Shown here piece by piece: positions 8,743 to 18,217 of a stretch of 64,000 bases of DNA. This DNA comes from Duganella sp. BuS-21 (GTDB lineage: Bacteria; Pseudomonadota; Gammaproteobacteria; Burkholderiales; Burkholderiaceae_D): the NCBI GenBank assembly GCA_041874725.1, contig CP097466.1, positions 1,612,001-1,676,000 on the forward strand, read 5' to 3'. Within the stretch, counting starts at the first letter, position 1. Each line of letters starts with the position of its first letter. Made by a program: the position numbers and the translations under genes. The notes beneath the pieces are model-generated. The model made no database searches. It saw only the letters and a program-made list of their open reading frames with translations, and had not been told where the DNA came from.

Positions 8743-9393
8743 ATGAAAAAGATAATATTGTTAACGGGCTTCGAACCGTTTAACAAGGAGACCGTCAATC
8801 CCTCGTGGGAAGCGGTACGCCAGCTGGACGGTTGGCATGAGGGTGAGTTCGTTGTGCATGCGCGACAGCTGCCTTGCGTGTTCGGGCACGCGCTCAAGGT
8901 CATGCACCAGGCGGTGGAGGAACTGCAGCCGAGTATCGTGATCGCGGTGGGCCAGGCCGGCGGCCGCGTGGACATGTCGGTCGAGCGCATCGCCATCAAC
9001 ATCGACGACGCGCCGATACCGGATAACCAGCAACGCCAGCTGGTGGACCAGCCGATTGTGAACGGCGGCCCGGCCGCGTACTTCTCCACCTTGCCGATCA
9101 AGGCCATCGTACACCAGCTGCGCGAAGCGGGCTTGCCGGCGTCGGTGTCGCAAACGGCCGGCACCTTTGTCTGCAACCATGTGTTCTACGGCCTGATGCA
9201 CCAGGCGCACGAGTGGGGCACCACCATGCGCGCCGGCTTTATTCATATTCCGTATCTGCCGCAGCAGGCGGCGGCCCATCCCGGCACCGCCAGCATGAAG
9301 CTGGAGGACGTGGTGGAAGGCTTGCGCATCGCGCTGCGCACCACGCTCGCGCATACCGTCGATCTGCGTGAAGCGGGCGGGCTCACTCACTGA
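8743..9393 (+). CDS. pcp: pyroglutamyl-peptidase I (pyrrolidone-carboxylate peptidase)
   Basis: A 216-residue member of cysteine peptidase family C15, which removes N-terminal pyroglutamate from peptides. The catalytic triad is present: Glu81 in VERIAIN, Cys144 in [12 protein letters not shown] and His168 in FIHIPYLP. The N-terminal ILLTGFEPF is diagnostic. GGAG precedes the ATG. It lies 43 nt downstream of the DUF979 gene on the same strand, probably in one operon with the putative permease pair. The product would be free 5-oxoproline; no 5-oxoprolinase gene is in the window. Confidence 0.95.
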   Translation: MKKIILLTGFEPFNKETVNPSWEAVRQLDGWHEGEFVVHARQLPCVFGHALKVMHQAVEELQPSIVIAVGQAGGRVDMSVERIAINIDDAPIPDNQQRQLVDQPIVNGGPAAYFSTLPIKAIVHQLREAGLPASVSQTAGTFVCNHVFYGLMHQAHEWGTTMRAGFIHIPYLPQQAAAHPGTASMKLEDVVEGLRIALRTTLAHTVDLREAGGLTH

Positions 9394-9394
9394 T

Positions 9395-10303
9395 CTAGTC
9401 GCTACGGGCCGGCGGGTTCAGGATATTCAGGAAAGCCCGCACCACCGGCGCATCGTCGGTGGTGGTGTAGGTGATGTACAGGTTGGCCGACGGCGGGTTG
9501 CTGCGGATCGGTACGAACACCACGCCGGGCCAGCCGATGCGGCTGGTGGTTTCCGGAATCAGGGTCACGCCCAGGCCGGCGCCGACCATGGCCAGCAGGG
9601 TCTGCGGTTCGGACGCTTCCTGGAAAATCGTCGGCTGGAAGCCGGCCTTCACGCAGCACTGGATCAGGTAGCGCGGAAACGAGGACTTGTCGAGCGCCAG
9701 CGTCAGCATCGGCTCGTCGGCGATGTCGATCAGTTCGATCGCCTCCTGCTTGGCCAGCGGGTGGTGCTCGTTGAGCGCCACGCACACGTCTTCACGGAAG
9801 CATAGTTCCTGACGCAGGTTGTCGGTCTTGAGGTCGTCCTCGTCCAGCTTCGGTTCGCGCCAGAAACCGACGTCGATCTGTTTGGCACGCAGCGCCTCGT
9901 ATTGCAGCGTCGGGCCGAGCTCGTGCAGGGTCCAGGTCACGCGCGGGAACTTGGTCTGGAATTCCTCCAGCAGACTGGGGATCGGTCCCCACATGGCGGA
10001 ACCGACGATGCCCACGCGCAGCCGGCCCACCTCGCCGCGGTCGATCTGGCGGATGGTGTCGATGGTCATGCGCATCTTGGCCAACAGCTCGGAAGCTTCC
10101 GCCATCAGCGCTTTGCCGGCCACGGTCAGCTCAAAGGTGCGGGTGGTGCGGGCAAACAGTTTAACGCCCAGCTCGCTTTCGAGTTTCATGATCTGCTGGC
10201 TCAGCGGCGGCTGCGAAATGTGCAGGCGTTCGGCGGCGCGGCTGAAACTTTTTTCTTCAGCCACGGCGAGGAAGTACTTCAGTTGTTTCAGATCGATGGA
10301 CAT
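9395..10303 (-). CDS. LysR-family transcriptional regulator
   Basis: A 302-residue LysR protein. The N-terminal winged HTH is clear (LKQLKYFLAVAEEKSFSRAA, then LHISQPPLSQQIMKLE), followed by a periplasmic-binding-protein-like effector domain. It abuts the convergent pcp gene. It lies downstream of psuK-psuG on the same strand with a REP doublet between, so it may or may not share their transcript. The target and inducer are unknown; aromatic-acid regulators of the CatR/BenM type look similar at the N-terminus, but no such pathway is nearby. Confidence 0.9.
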   Translation of the reverse strand: MSIDLKQLKYFLAVAEEKSFSRAAERLHISQPPLSQQIMKLESELGVKLFARTTRTFELTVAGKALMAEASELLAKMRMTIDTIRQIDRGEVGRLRVGIVGSAMWGPIPSLLEEFQTKFPRVTWTLHELGPTLQYEALRAKQIDVGFWREPKLDEDDLKTDNLRQELCFREDVCVALNEHHPLAKQEAIELIDIADEPMLTLALDKSSFPRYLIQCCVKAGFQPTIFQEASEPQTLLAMVGAGLGVTLIPETTSRIGWPGVVFVPIRSNPPSANLYITYTTTDDAPVVRAFLNILNPPARSD

Positions 10304-10327
10304 GGGATTTCGGCTCGGAAGTTAAGC

Positions 10328-10407
10328 CGTCGTTCCCACGCAAGCGGGAATCCATAGAGCGCAAGATGGCACGCTCAGCATGGATTCCCGCGTGCGCGGG
10401 AATGACG
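10328..10407. repeat. REP-like palindromic doublet, copy 2 (80 bp)
   Basis: Inverted arms GTTCCCAC-GCAA-GCGGGAAT and ATTCCCGC-GTGC-GCGGGAAT surround a 24-nt spacer ending CTCAGC. It occupies the gap between the psuG stop and the LysR start. Confidence 0.85.
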
Positions 10408-10409
10408 GG

Positions 10410-11321
10410 TCAGGGGTGCTGCATGGCCACCGCCAGCGCGGCGCCGCAGCGGGCGTTGTTCTTCACCAGCGCGATATTGGTGCTCAGGCTGCGGCCCTCG
10501 GTCAGCGCCTTGATGCGGCCGAGCAGGAAGGGCGTGACGCGCTTGCCGCTGATGTCCTGCGCATCGGCTTCCTGCAAGGCCTGCGCGGTGATGCGGTCGA
10601 TCTCGTCCTTCGGCATGGCTTCGGCGGCCGGCACCGGGTTGCTGACTACCACACCGCCCTTCAGGCCCAGCTGCCATTTGGTGTGGATGAAGGCGGCTTG
10701 CTCGGCCGGGGTGTCGAGCTGGAAGTCGGCGTCGAAACCGCTTTCCGTGGTGAAGAAGGCCGGGAAGCCGCGCTGGCCCACGCTCACCACCGGCACGCCG
10801 TGGGTTTCCAGGTATTCCAGCGTCAGGCCGATGTCGAGGATGGATTTCACGCCGGCGCAGACCACGGCCACCGAGGTGTGCGCCAGTTCCTGCAGATCGG
10901 CCGAAATGTCGAAGCTGGTTTCGGCGCCGCGATGCACGCCGCCGATGCCGCCGGTGACGAAGACCTGGATGCCGGCCAGCTCGGCACAGATCATGGTGGC
11001 GGCCACGGTGGTCGCGCCCAGCTTGTTCTGCGATAGCACAAACGGCAGGTCGCGGCGGCTGACCTTCATGGCGTCCGGCGAAGTGCCCAGCAGTTCCAGC
11101 TGCTGATCCGACAGGCCGATACAGATCTTGCCGCCGATGATGGCGATGGTGGCCGGCACGGCGCCGCCGTCGCGGATGAGCTGTTCCACTTCACGCGCCA
11201 TCTGCACGTTCTGCGGGTAGGGCATGCCGTGCGAGATGATGGTCGATTCCAGCGCGACGATGGCTTTGCCGGCGGCGCGGGCGGCGGCCACTTCCGGCGA
11301 GAACAATAAGTATTGGTGCAT
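10410..11321 (-). CDS. psuG: pseudouridine-5'-phosphate glycosidase
   Basis: A 303-residue enzyme that cleaves the C-C glycosidic bond of pseudouridine 5'-phosphate to uracil and ribose 5-phosphate. Family signatures are strong: [17 protein letters not shown] (catalytic Glu near residue 25), [20 protein letters not shown] (Asp142) and [13 protein letters not shown], whose Lys159 matches the Schiff-base lysine of the E. coli enzyme. It starts 4 nt after psuK, so the two are translationally close. Uracil released here can enter the reductive pyrimidine pathway encoded at 29-40 kb. Confidence 0.96.
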   Translation of the reverse strand: MHQYLLFSPEVAAARAAGKAIVALESTIISHGMPYPQNVQMAREVEQLIRDGGAVPATIAIIGGKICIGLSDQQLELLGTSPDAMKVSRRDLPFVLSQNKLGATTVAATMICAELAGIQVFVTGGIGGVHRGAETSFDISADLQELAHTSVAVVCAGVKSILDIGLTLEYLETHGVPVVSVGQRGFPAFFTTESGFDADFQLDTPAEQAAFIHTKWQLGLKGGVVVSNPVPAAEAMPKDEIDRITAQALQEADAQDISGKRVTPFLLGRIKALTEGRSLSTNIALVKNNARCGAALAVAMQHP

Positions 11322-11325
11322 GGTT

Positions 11326-12456
11326 TTATCCTTTATTCGGGAACAGCGGAGCGTTCATATCAAAGTCGTGTATTTCGTCGAGGATGTCGGCCGCCAGTAC
11401 CGGCGAAACGGTCTCCTGGCTTTCCAGCGTCATCGCGGCCACCTTCAGGCCACGGCGGCAGGCCAGCGTCAGGTCGGTGCTGCCCTGGTAGAGCGACCAG
11501 CAGACGGCGGCCGAGAAAGCGTCGCCGGCGCCGGTGACGTCCACCACCTCCACCTGGTGCGCGGCCAGCCAGGCCAGTTCGCCGCCGCGCGTGTGGTACA
11601 CGCCCTGGCTGTCGCAGGTGACGATGACGTCCTGCGCACCCTGCGCCTGGACGTCGCGGCAGGCGGCGCGCACGTCGGCCTCGGTCGGCAGGGCGCGGCC
11701 GGCGCGGGTTTCCAGTTCGCCGCGATTCAGGATCAGCAGGCGCAGGCCGCGCAGATCCTGCGGCAGGCGTGCCATCTTCGGTTGCGAGACCGCCACGATC
11801 ACCAAAGGCAGATTGTCGCTGCGCGCGCTCTCCAGCAAGATGGCGATGCTGGCGGCCGGCAGGTTGAGGTCGGCCACGGTCATGGCGGCGGCCGCGCGCT
11901 GCGGCTGGCGGCTGGCCAGGAATTCGGGCGTGATGCGGTCGTACAGCGCCATGTCGGCCAGCGCCACCACCAGTTCGCCCTTGTCGTCGAGGATGGCGGT
12001 GTAGGTGCCGGTGGCCGCGTCCTGCAGTTTGAGGCTGCCGCGCGTGTCGATGCCGGCCGCTTCGGCGTGATCCTGCAGGCTGCGGCCGGCGCCATCGTCG
12101 CCGACGGCGGTGAGCAGGGCGGTCGGCAGGTTCAGGCGCGCCAGGTTTTCGGCGATGTTGCGCGCCACGCCGCCGTAGACTTCCTCGGCGGTGGCGGGGT
12201 TGGAGGTGCCCAGCGCCATCGGTGCGATGGTGCGCAGCTTGCGGTCCAGATTGGCGGCGCCGATGCACAGCACCGGACGCTTGTCCGGCAGCACATAGGC
12301 GCGACCCAGCAGGCGGCGTTCACGGATCAGGCCGGCGATGTGGCCGGCCACGGCGGAGCGCGACAGGCGCAGCTCGACCGCCAGATCCTGCTGGGAGATG
12401 AAGGGGTTGGCGCGGATCAGCTGGTAGAGCTGTTCCTTTTTGGAGGAGTCGGTCAC
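11326..12456 (-). CDS. psuK: pseudouridine kinase with N-terminal winged-HTH domain
   Basis: A PfkB-family sugar kinase (about 376 residues) fused to an N-terminal helix-turn-helix ([21 protein letters not shown]). The kinase part begins [14 protein letters not shown] and ends with the ATP/anion-hole signature [16 protein letters not shown]. It phosphorylates pseudouridine for PsuG. The frame stays open to a TTG at 12477, but I prefer GTG 12456, which has GAGG about 8 nt upstream; the TTG has no Shine-Dalgarno. The fused HTH suggests that the kinase also acts as a regulator, probably on the two direct repeats immediately upstream (12471-12503). Confidence 0.92.
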   Translation of the reverse strand: MTDSSKKEQLYQLIRANPFISQQDLAVELRLSRSAVAGHIAGLIRERRLLGRAYVLPDKRPVLCIGAANLDRKLRTIAPMALGTSNPATAEEVYGGVARNIAENLARLNLPTALLTAVGDDGAGRSLQDHAEAAGIDTRGSLKLQDAATGTYTAILDDKGELVVALADMALYDRITPEFLASRQPQRAAAAMTVADLNLPAASIAILLESARSDNLPLVIVAVSQPKMARLPQDLRGLRLLILNRGELETRAGRALPTEADVRAACRDVQAQGAQDVIVTCDSQGVYHTRGGELAWLAAHQVEVVDVTGAGDAFSAAVCWSLYQGSTDLTLACRRGLKVAAMTLESQETVSPVLAADILDEIHDFDMNAPLFPNKG

Positions 12457-12470
12457 GGTGGTGGCCTCAT

Positions 12471-12503
12471 TAAACAATTGTCCAGTATGGTAAACATTTG
12501 TCT
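12471..12503. promoter_or_regulatory. putative operator: two direct repeats upstream of psuK
   Basis: TAAACAATTGTCC (12471-12483) and TAAACATTTGTCT (12491-12503) start exactly 20 bp apart, about two helical turns. They lie 15-47 nt before the GTG start of psuK, in the psuK/punA divergent spacer. The first copy has a palindromic ACAATTGT core. They probably bind a dimeric or tandem HTH regulator, most simply the HTH fused to PsuK. Confidence 0.55.
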
Positions 12504-12670
12504 GAATCGAGTCAATGACGCGGCGGAAGCTGAGTTTGTCTGCATTGATAATACTCCTGATTTATATCACTTTTATATAAATGGTTAAGAAAAATGGTAT
12601 TTGCCATACATATGGACGATGATGCATAGTGTCAGCTTCCCCAGCCACATCAAAAAAACAGAGGATTTCC

Positions 12671-13510
12671 ATGTCTAACAATTCCCCATTCCAGGCAGCT
12701 GACATCATTCGCGCCCGTCTCCCGGAAGGCTTCAAGCCGCGCGTGGCGATGATCCTCGGTTCGGGCCTGGGCGTGCTGGCGGAACAAATGACCGACGCCG
12801 TCACCATCGGCTACGACCAACTGCCGGGCTTCCCGATCTCCACCGTCCACGGCCACGCCGGCGAACTGGTGATCGGTACCCTGTCGGGCGTGCAGGTGGT
12901 GTGCATGAAGGGCCGCGGCCACGTCTACGAAGGCTACGGCCTGGGCGTGATGACCAGCGCCGTGCGCACCATGAAGTTGTTGGGCTGCGAAATGCTGTTC
13001 GTGACCAATGCGGCCGGCTCGCTGCGCACCGAAGTCGATGCCGGCGCACTGGTGGCGCTGACCGACCATATCAACTACCTGCCGGGCACCCCGATGATGG
13101 GGCCGAACGATGAACGCTTCGGCCCGCGCTTCTTCAGCATGGCCAACGCCTACGATGCCGATCTGCGCGCGCTGCTGCATGCGTCGGCCAAAGAGAAAAA
13201 CGTGCCCTTGCACGAAGGCGTGTACATCGCCTACGCCGGTCCGAACTTTGAAACGCCGGCGGAAATCCGCGCGTTCAAGACGCTGGGTGCGGACGTGGTG
13301 GGCATGTCGGTGGTGCCGGAAGTGGTGTCGGCGCGTCACTGCGGTTTGAAAGTGGTGGGCGTGTCGGCGATCACCAACCTGGCCGAAGGCCTGTCGCCGT
13401 TCCCGCTGTCGCATGACCAGACCTTGAAGTATGCGGCCATCGCGGCGACCTCGCTGATCGAAGTGATCCTGGGCTTCCTGGCCAACGTGGCTAAAACGCC
13501 GCAGGCGTAA
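12671..13510 (+). CDS. purine-nucleoside phosphorylase (trimeric, XapA/PunA type)
   Basis: A 279-residue enzyme of the PNP/MTAP class: purine nucleoside + phosphate to base + (deoxy)ribose-1-phosphate. The start ATG 12671 has GAGGA upstream; the 14-residue extension to 12629 lacks one. Motifs: MILGSGLGVLAE (phosphate loop), STVHGHAGELV, VTNAAGSL, YAGPNFETPAEIRAF, and VSAITNLAEGLS with the purine-contacting Asn. XapA (xanthosine phosphorylase) and general PNP-II have near-identical architecture, so I leave the symbol blank. It is divergent from psuK and starts the rightward nucleoside block. A terminator follows. Confidence 0.93.
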   Translation: MSNNSPFQAADIIRARLPEGFKPRVAMILGSGLGVLAEQMTDAVTIGYDQLPGFPISTVHGHAGELVIGTLSGVQVVCMKGRGHVYEGYGLGVMTSAVRTMKLLGCEMLFVTNAAGSLRTEVDAGALVALTDHINYLPGTPMMGPNDERFGPRFFSMANAYDADLRALLHASAKEKNVPLHEGVYIAYAGPNFETPAEIRAFKTLGADVVGMSVVPEVVSARHCGLKVVGVSAITNLAEGLSPFPLSHDQTLKYAAIAATSLIEVILGFLANVAKTPQA

Positions 13511-13520
13511 TATGTTTGAG

Positions 13521-13543
13521 GGGCGGCGATGCCGCCCTTTTTT
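13521..13543 (+). terminator. Rho-independent terminator after the purine-nucleoside phosphorylase
   Basis: A GGGCGGC / GCCGCCC stem with a tight GAT loop is followed by TTTTTT, 10 nt after the stop codon. It separates this gene from deoB. Confidence 0.88.
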
Positions 13544-13550
13544 GTTAGCT

Positions 13551-13630
13551 CGTCGTCCTCGCGAACGCGGGGACCCATAGAACGCGTTATCCGACGCTCA
13601 GTATGGGTACCCGCTTGCGCGAGTACGACG
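13551..13630. repeat. REP-like palindromic doublet, copy 3 (80 bp, diverged)
   Basis: It has the same 80-bp plan as the other copies but with drifted arms (GTCCTCGC-GAAC-GCGGGGAC and GTACCCGC-TTGC-GCGAGTAC). It lies between the terminator and the deoB start, so it is part of the deoB upstream region. Confidence 0.75.
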
Positions 13631-13648
13631 GCGGAACTGGAGTATGTT

Positions 13649-14842
13649 ATGAAACGCGCATTTATCCTGCTGCTCGATTCCTTCGGTCTGGGCGCCACGC
13701 CGGACGCGGCGAAGTACAACGACGTCGGCGCCAACACCTTCGGCCACATCGCCGCCACCGTCGCCAAAAGCGGCGCGCCGATGTCGCTGCCGACCATGGA
13801 AAAACTCGGCCTGACCGCCGCCGCCCATCTGGCCAGCGGCGAGTGGGCCACCGGCTTCACCCAGCGCGAAGGCTTCACCGCCGCCTACGGCGCGGCGCGC
13901 GAGCGCTCGACCGGCAAGGACACGCAGTCGGGCCACTGGGAAATCGCCGGCGTGCCGGTGGAATTCGACTGGGGCTACTTCCCGAAAACCGTGCCGTCGT
14001 TCCCCGCCGAGTTGACCGCCAGGCTGCAGGAACTGAGCGGCGTGCCGGGCTTCCTGGGCGACTGCCACGCATCGGGCACGGAGATCATCAACAAGCACGG
14101 CGACGAACATGTCGCCAGCGGCAAACCGATCATCTACACCTCGGCCGACTCGGTGCTGCAGATCGCCGCGCATGAAGAATCGTTCGGCCTGGAACGCCTG
14201 TATGAAGTGTGCGAGATCGCCTTCAAGCTGGTGGAACCGTACAACATCGGCCGCGTGATCGCGCGCCCGTTCACCGGCGCCAACGGCGACTACACCCGCA
14301 CCAGCAACCGTCACGACTACGCCGTCGCGCCACCGGCGCCGACGCTGCTGGACCACGTGAAGAACGACGGCGGCGAAGTCATCGCGCTGGGCAAGATCAG
14401 CGACATCTTCGCGACGCAAGGCGTATCGCGCGTGGTGAAGGGCAAGGACAATATGGCGCTGTTCGACGCGCTGCTGAAAGTGGCCGACGAAGCGGGCGAC
14501 AAGTCGCTGACCTTCGTGAATTTCGTCGACTTCGACCAGGCTTTCGGCCATCGTCGCGACGTCAAGGGCTACTCCAACGCGCTGCACGAGATGGACGCGC
14601 GCCTGCCGGAATTCATCGCCAAGCTGCAGCCGGACGACCTGGTGGTGATCACCGCCGACCATGGCTGCGACCCAACCTGGCCGGGCTCCGACCACACCCG
14701 TGAACACATCCCGATGATCTTCTTCGGTCCGGGCGTGAAAGCGCAGTCGCTCGGCATTTCCGAAACCTTCTCCGACATCGGCCAGACGCTGGCCCATCAC
14801 CTCGGCGTCAAACCACTTTCGAACGGAACCAATCTGTTATGA
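13649..14842 (+). CDS. deoB: phosphopentomutase
   Basis: A 397-residue alkaline-phosphatase-superfamily mutase interconverting (deoxy)ribose-1-P and -5-P. I start at ATG 13649 (MKRAFILLLDSFGLGA). The longer frame would read through the REP element and is not credible. Metal-binding motifs are present: LLDSFGLGATPDA, YTSADSVLQIAAHEE, NFVDFDQAFGHRRD and ITADHGCDPTWPGSDHTREH. Its stop overlaps the deoC start (ATGA), giving an operon deoB-deoC-aldehyde dehydrogenase-deoA. Confidence 0.96.
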   Translation: MKRAFILLLDSFGLGATPDAAKYNDVGANTFGHIAATVAKSGAPMSLPTMEKLGLTAAAHLASGEWATGFTQREGFTAAYGAARERSTGKDTQSGHWEIAGVPVEFDWGYFPKTVPSFPAELTARLQELSGVPGFLGDCHASGTEIINKHGDEHVASGKPIIYTSADSVLQIAAHEESFGLERLYEVCEIAFKLVEPYNIGRVIARPFTGANGDYTRTSNRHDYAVAPPAPTLLDHVKNDGGEVIALGKISDIFATQGVSRVVKGKDNMALFDALLKVADEAGDKSLTFVNFVDFDQAFGHRRDVKGYSNALHEMDARLPEFIAKLQPDDLVVITADHGCDPTWPGSDHTREHIPMIFFGPGVKAQSLGISETFSDIGQTLAHHLGVKPLSNGTNLL

Positions 14843-15792
14843 GCGACTTTAAGCGCAATGAAGCCGTGCCCCTGGACCTGGGCTGGATCAACCACATCCA
14901 CGTGAACAAGAGCGCGGCCGACCGCCGCGCCGCCAGCCTGGCGAACCGCCGCACGGTGAAGAAGGAATACCAGGCCGCCTGGCTGGTCAAGGCCATCGGC
15001 CTGATCGACCTGACCACGCTGTCCGGCGACGACACGCCGGGCCGCGTCGAGCGCCTGTGCCGCAAGGCGATCCGCCCGCTGCGCGCCGACCTGGTGGAAG
15101 CACTGGGCCTGCAGGACCTGAACCTGGCCACCGGCGCCGTCTGCGTGTACCACGAGATGATCAAGCCGGCGGTGGAAGTGCTGCAGGGCCGCCTGCCTAT
15201 CGCTGCGGTGTCGACCGGCTTCCCGGCCGGCCTGACCAGCATGGAAACCAAGGTGCGCGAGATCGAACTGTCGGTCGCCGCCGGTGCATCCGAAATCGAC
15301 ATCGTCATCACCCGCCAGCACGTTTTGACGGGCAACTGGCAAGCGCTGTACGACGAAATGCTGGCGTACCGCAAAGCCTGCGGCGAAGCGCATGTGAAAG
15401 CGATTCTGGCGACCGGTGAACTGGTCACGCTGGAAAACGTGGCCAAGGCATCGTGGGTGTGCATGATGGCCGGCGCGGACTTCATCAAGACCTCGACCGG
15501 TAAAGAGCCGGTCAACGCCACGATTCCGGTGTCGCTGACGATGGTGCGCGCGATCCGCGAGTACCACGAGCAGACCGGCTTCAAGATCGGCTACAAGCCT
15601 GCGGGCGGCGTCGGCACGGCCAAGGCCGCGCTGCAGTACCTGACCCTGATGAAGGAAGAACTGGGCAACGAGTGGCTGGAGCCGCACCTGTTCCGCATCG
15701 GCGCATCGAGCCTGCTGACCGACATCGAACGCCAGCTGGAACACTACGTGACCGGCAACTACTCGGCCGCTCACCGCCACGCGCAACCATAA
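14839..15792 (+). CDS. deoC: deoxyribose-phosphate aldolase
   Basis: A 317-residue class I aldolase that splits deoxyribose-5-P into glyceraldehyde-3-P and acetaldehyde. The Schiff-base lysine is K217 in ADFIKTSTGKEP. Other motifs are VSTGFPAGLTSMETKVRE, GASEIDIVITRQHVL and GYKPAGGVGTAKAAL. It is longer than the 250-260-residue E. coli type, matching the longer DeoC subfamily that shares its N-terminal extension with human DERA. It overlaps deoB by 4 nt and is followed 29 nt later by a double aldehyde dehydrogenase, which could remove the acetaldehyde produced. Confidence 0.95.
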   Translation: MSDFKRNEAVPLDLGWINHIHVNKSAADRRAASLANRRTVKKEYQAAWLVKAIGLIDLTTLSGDDTPGRVERLCRKAIRPLRADLVEALGLQDLNLATGAVCVYHEMIKPAVEVLQGRLPIAAVSTGFPAGLTSMETKVREIELSVAAGASEIDIVITRQHVLTGNWQALYDEMLAYRKACGEAHVKAILATGELVTLENVAKASWVCMMAGADFIKTSTGKEPVNATIPVSLTMVRAIREYHEQTGFKIGYKPAGGVGTAKAALQYLTLMKEELGNEWLEPHLFRIGASSLLTDIERQLEHYVTGNYSAAHRHAQP

Positions 15793-15821
15793 CGCAGCTT
15801 ACAAAAATTTACGGACACGTC

Positions 15822-18206
15822 ATGCCAACCATCAAAGAGATCCTGAACACCATGGAATACGGCCCAGCACCGGAAAGCACCAAAGAAGCGCAAGCGTGGC
15901 TGGAACAGCGTAGCCGCCAATTCGGCCTGTTCATCAACAACGAATGGAGCGAAGCCGGTGAGCTGTTCGCGTCGACCAATCCCGCCGACGGCGCCAAGCT
16001 GGCCGACCTGACCCAGGGCACCGCCGCCGACGTCGACCGCGCCGTCGCCGCCGCGCGCACCGCGCAGCCGGGCTGGCAGGCGCTGGGCGGCCATGGCCGC
16101 GCCAAGATCATGTACGCGATCGCGCGCCTGATGCAAAAGCACGCGCGTCTGTTCGCCGTGCTGGAGACGCTGGACAACGGCAAGACCATCCGCGAAACGC
16201 GCGATGTCGACTTGCCGCTGGTGGCGCGTCACTTCTACTACCACGCCGGCTGGGCGCAACTGCAAGCCGAAGAATTCGCCGACTACCGCGCCGTCGGTGT
16301 GGTGGGCCAAATCGTGCCGTGGAACTTCCCGCTGCTGATGTTGGCGTGGAAAATCGCACCGGCTCTGGCCGCCGGTAACACCGTGGTGTTCAAGCCGGCC
16401 GAATTCACCTCGCTGACCGCGCTGCTGTTCGCCGACATCTGCGTGCAGGCCGGCGTGCCGGCCGGCGTGGTCAACATCATCACCGGCGACGGCCGCGTGG
16501 GTGAAGCCATCGTCAAGCACCAGGGCATCGACAAAATCGCCTTCACCGGTTCGACCGAAGTAGGTCGCTTGATCCGCCAGGCCACCGCAGGCAGCGGCAA
16601 GAAGCTGTCGCTGGAACTGGGCGGCAAGTCGCCGTTCGTGGTGTTCGAGGATGCGGACCTGGACGCGGCCGTCGAAGGCCTGGTCGATTCGATCTGGTTC
16701 AATCAGGGCCAGGTATGCTGCGCAGGTTCGCGCCTGCTGGTGCAGGAATCGGTGCAGGAGAAATTCCTGGCCAAGCTGCGCGCGCGCATGGACAAGCTGA
16801 CCCTCGGCTCCCCGCTGGACAAGTCGATGGACATCGGCGCGCTGGTCGATCCGGTGCAGAAGCAGCGCATCGAAGGCCTGGTGCAATCGGCACGCGACGA
16901 AGGTTGCACCGTGTACCAGCCGGCCTGCGAACTGCCGGCCGACGGCTCGTGGTTCCCACCGACCCTGATCACCGGCGCTTCGACTGCGGCCGCCGTGGCG
17001 CAGGCTGAAATCTTTGGACCGGTGCTGGTGGCGATGAGCTTCCGCACGCCGCCTGAAGCGGTACAACTGGCGAACAACACCGTGTACGGCCTGGCCGCCT
17101 GCGTGTGGACCGAGAACATCTCGCTGGCGCTGGATGTCGCGCCGCAGATCAAGGCCGGCGTGGTGTGGATTAACAGCGCCAACCAGTTCGACGCCGCTTG
17201 CGGTTTCGGCGGCTACCGCGAATCCGGCTACGGCCGTGAAGGCGGCCGTGAAGGCATGTATGAATACATGACCGCGCTGTCGGAAGATGCGCGTCCGGCG
17301 GCGCCGCTGGTTGAAGTAAAGGCCAACACGGCAAAAGCCGCCAAGGCCGCCGTTGCGCCGGCGGCCATCGATCGCACGGCCAAGCTGTACATCGGCGGCA
17401 AGCAGGCCCGCCCTGACGGCGCTTACAGCCGCGCCGTGCATGGCGCCGACGGCGCCTTCATCGCCGAAGTGGGCGAGGGCAATCGCAAAGACATCCGCAA
17501 TGCGGTGGAAGCCGCGCACAAGGCCGGCGGCTGGAGCAAGGCTACCTCGCACAACCGCGCGCAGGTGCTGTACTACATCGCCGAGAACCTCGCTGCGCGT
17601 GGTGAGGAATTCGCCGCCCGCATCGCCGCCATGACCGGCAGTAAGAACGCCGAGAAGGAAGTGCAGGCGTCGATCGAGCGCCTGTTCTACTACGCTGCCT
17701 GGGCCGACAAGTACGACGGCCTGGCGCATCAGCCGCCGATGCACGGCATCACCGTGGCGCTGAACGAGCCGCTGGGTGTGATCGGCATCGTCTGCCCGAA
17801 CGAAGCGCCGCTACTGGGCTTCATCTCGCTGGTGGCGCCGGCGATCGCGCTGGGTAACCGCGTGGTGGTGGTGCCGTCGGAAGCGCATCCGCTGTCGGCG
17901 ACGGATCTGTATCAGGTGTTCGATACGTCGGATCTGCCGGCTGGTGTGGTCAACATCATCACCGGGTCGGCCGATGAACTGGCGCGCACGCTGGCGACGC
18001 ACAGCGACGTCGATGCCGTATGGCGTCACGACGGTTCGGCCGAAGGTTGTGCCGAGGTTGAGCGCCTGTCGGCTGCTTCGCTGAAGCGCACCTGGGTTGG
18101 CGGGGCGAAGGGGCGCGACTGGTACAGCACGGCGCAAGCCGGCGGCCGTGCGGTGCTGGCGCATGCATCGCAAGTGAAAAATATCTGGATTCCTTACGGC
18201 GTTTGA
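15822..18206 (+). CDS. ALDH16-type double-domain aldehyde dehydrogenase
   Basis: A 794-residue protein. The start ATG 15822 is chosen because the upstream frame overlaps deoC. Residues 1-30 ([19 protein letters not shown]) match the unusual N-terminus of the ALDH16 family. Residues about 30-505 form a complete ALDH with Glu265 in LELGGKSP and catalytic Cys299 in [11 protein letters not shown]. Residues about 535-794 form a second ALDH-like domain that lacks both the catalytic cysteine motif and a proper glutamate. Such a paired active and pseudo domain is the ALDH16 hallmark. In the deo operon it most likely oxidises the acetaldehyde from DeoC; that substrate is an inference from position. 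Confidence 0.88.
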   Translation: MPTIKEILNTMEYGPAPESTKEAQAWLEQRSRQFGLFINNEWSEAGELFASTNPADGAKLADLTQGTAADVDRAVAAARTAQPGWQALGGHGRAKIMYAIARLMQKHARLFAVLETLDNGKTIRETRDVDLPLVARHFYYHAGWAQLQAEEFADYRAVGVVGQIVPWNFPLLMLAWKIAPALAAGNTVVFKPAEFTSLTALLFADICVQAGVPAGVVNIITGDGRVGEAIVKHQGIDKIAFTGSTEVGRLIRQATAGSGKKLSLELGGKSPFVVFEDADLDAAVEGLVDSIWFNQGQVCCAGSRLLVQESVQEKFLAKLRARMDKLTLGSPLDKSMDIGALVDPVQKQRIEGLVQSARDEGCTVYQPACELPADGSWFPPTLITGASTAAAVAQAEIFGPVLVAMSFRTPPEAVQLANNTVYGLAACVWTENISLALDVAPQIKAGVVWINSANQFDAACGFGGYRESGYGREGGREGMYEYMTALSEDARPAAPLVEVKANTAKAAKAAVAPAAIDRTAKLYIGGKQARPDGAYSRAVHGADGAFIAEVGEGNRKDIRNAVEAAHKAGGWSKATSHNRAQVLYYIAENLAARGEEFAARIAAMTGSKNAEKEVQASIERLFYYAAWADKYDGLAHQPPMHGITVALNEPLGVIGIVCPNEAPLLGFISLVAPAIALGNRVVVVPSEAHPLSATDLYQVFDTSDLPAGVVNIITGSADELARTLATHSDVDAVWRHDGSAEGCAEVERLSAASLKRTWVGGAKGRDWYSTAQAGGRAVLAHASQVKNIWIPYGV

Positions 18207-18217
18207 TCGGAGCATTC

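Noticed and set aside
12562..12580. TTATAT/ATATAA inverted repeat in the psuK-punA spacer
   Set aside because: Short AT-only palindrome, expected by chance in an AT-rich spacer; the two TAAACA-type direct repeats are better operator candidates.
15771..17744. 657-codon minus-strand frame opposite the ALDH16 gene
   Set aside because: Shadow frame; the plus strand carries intact ALDH motifs.
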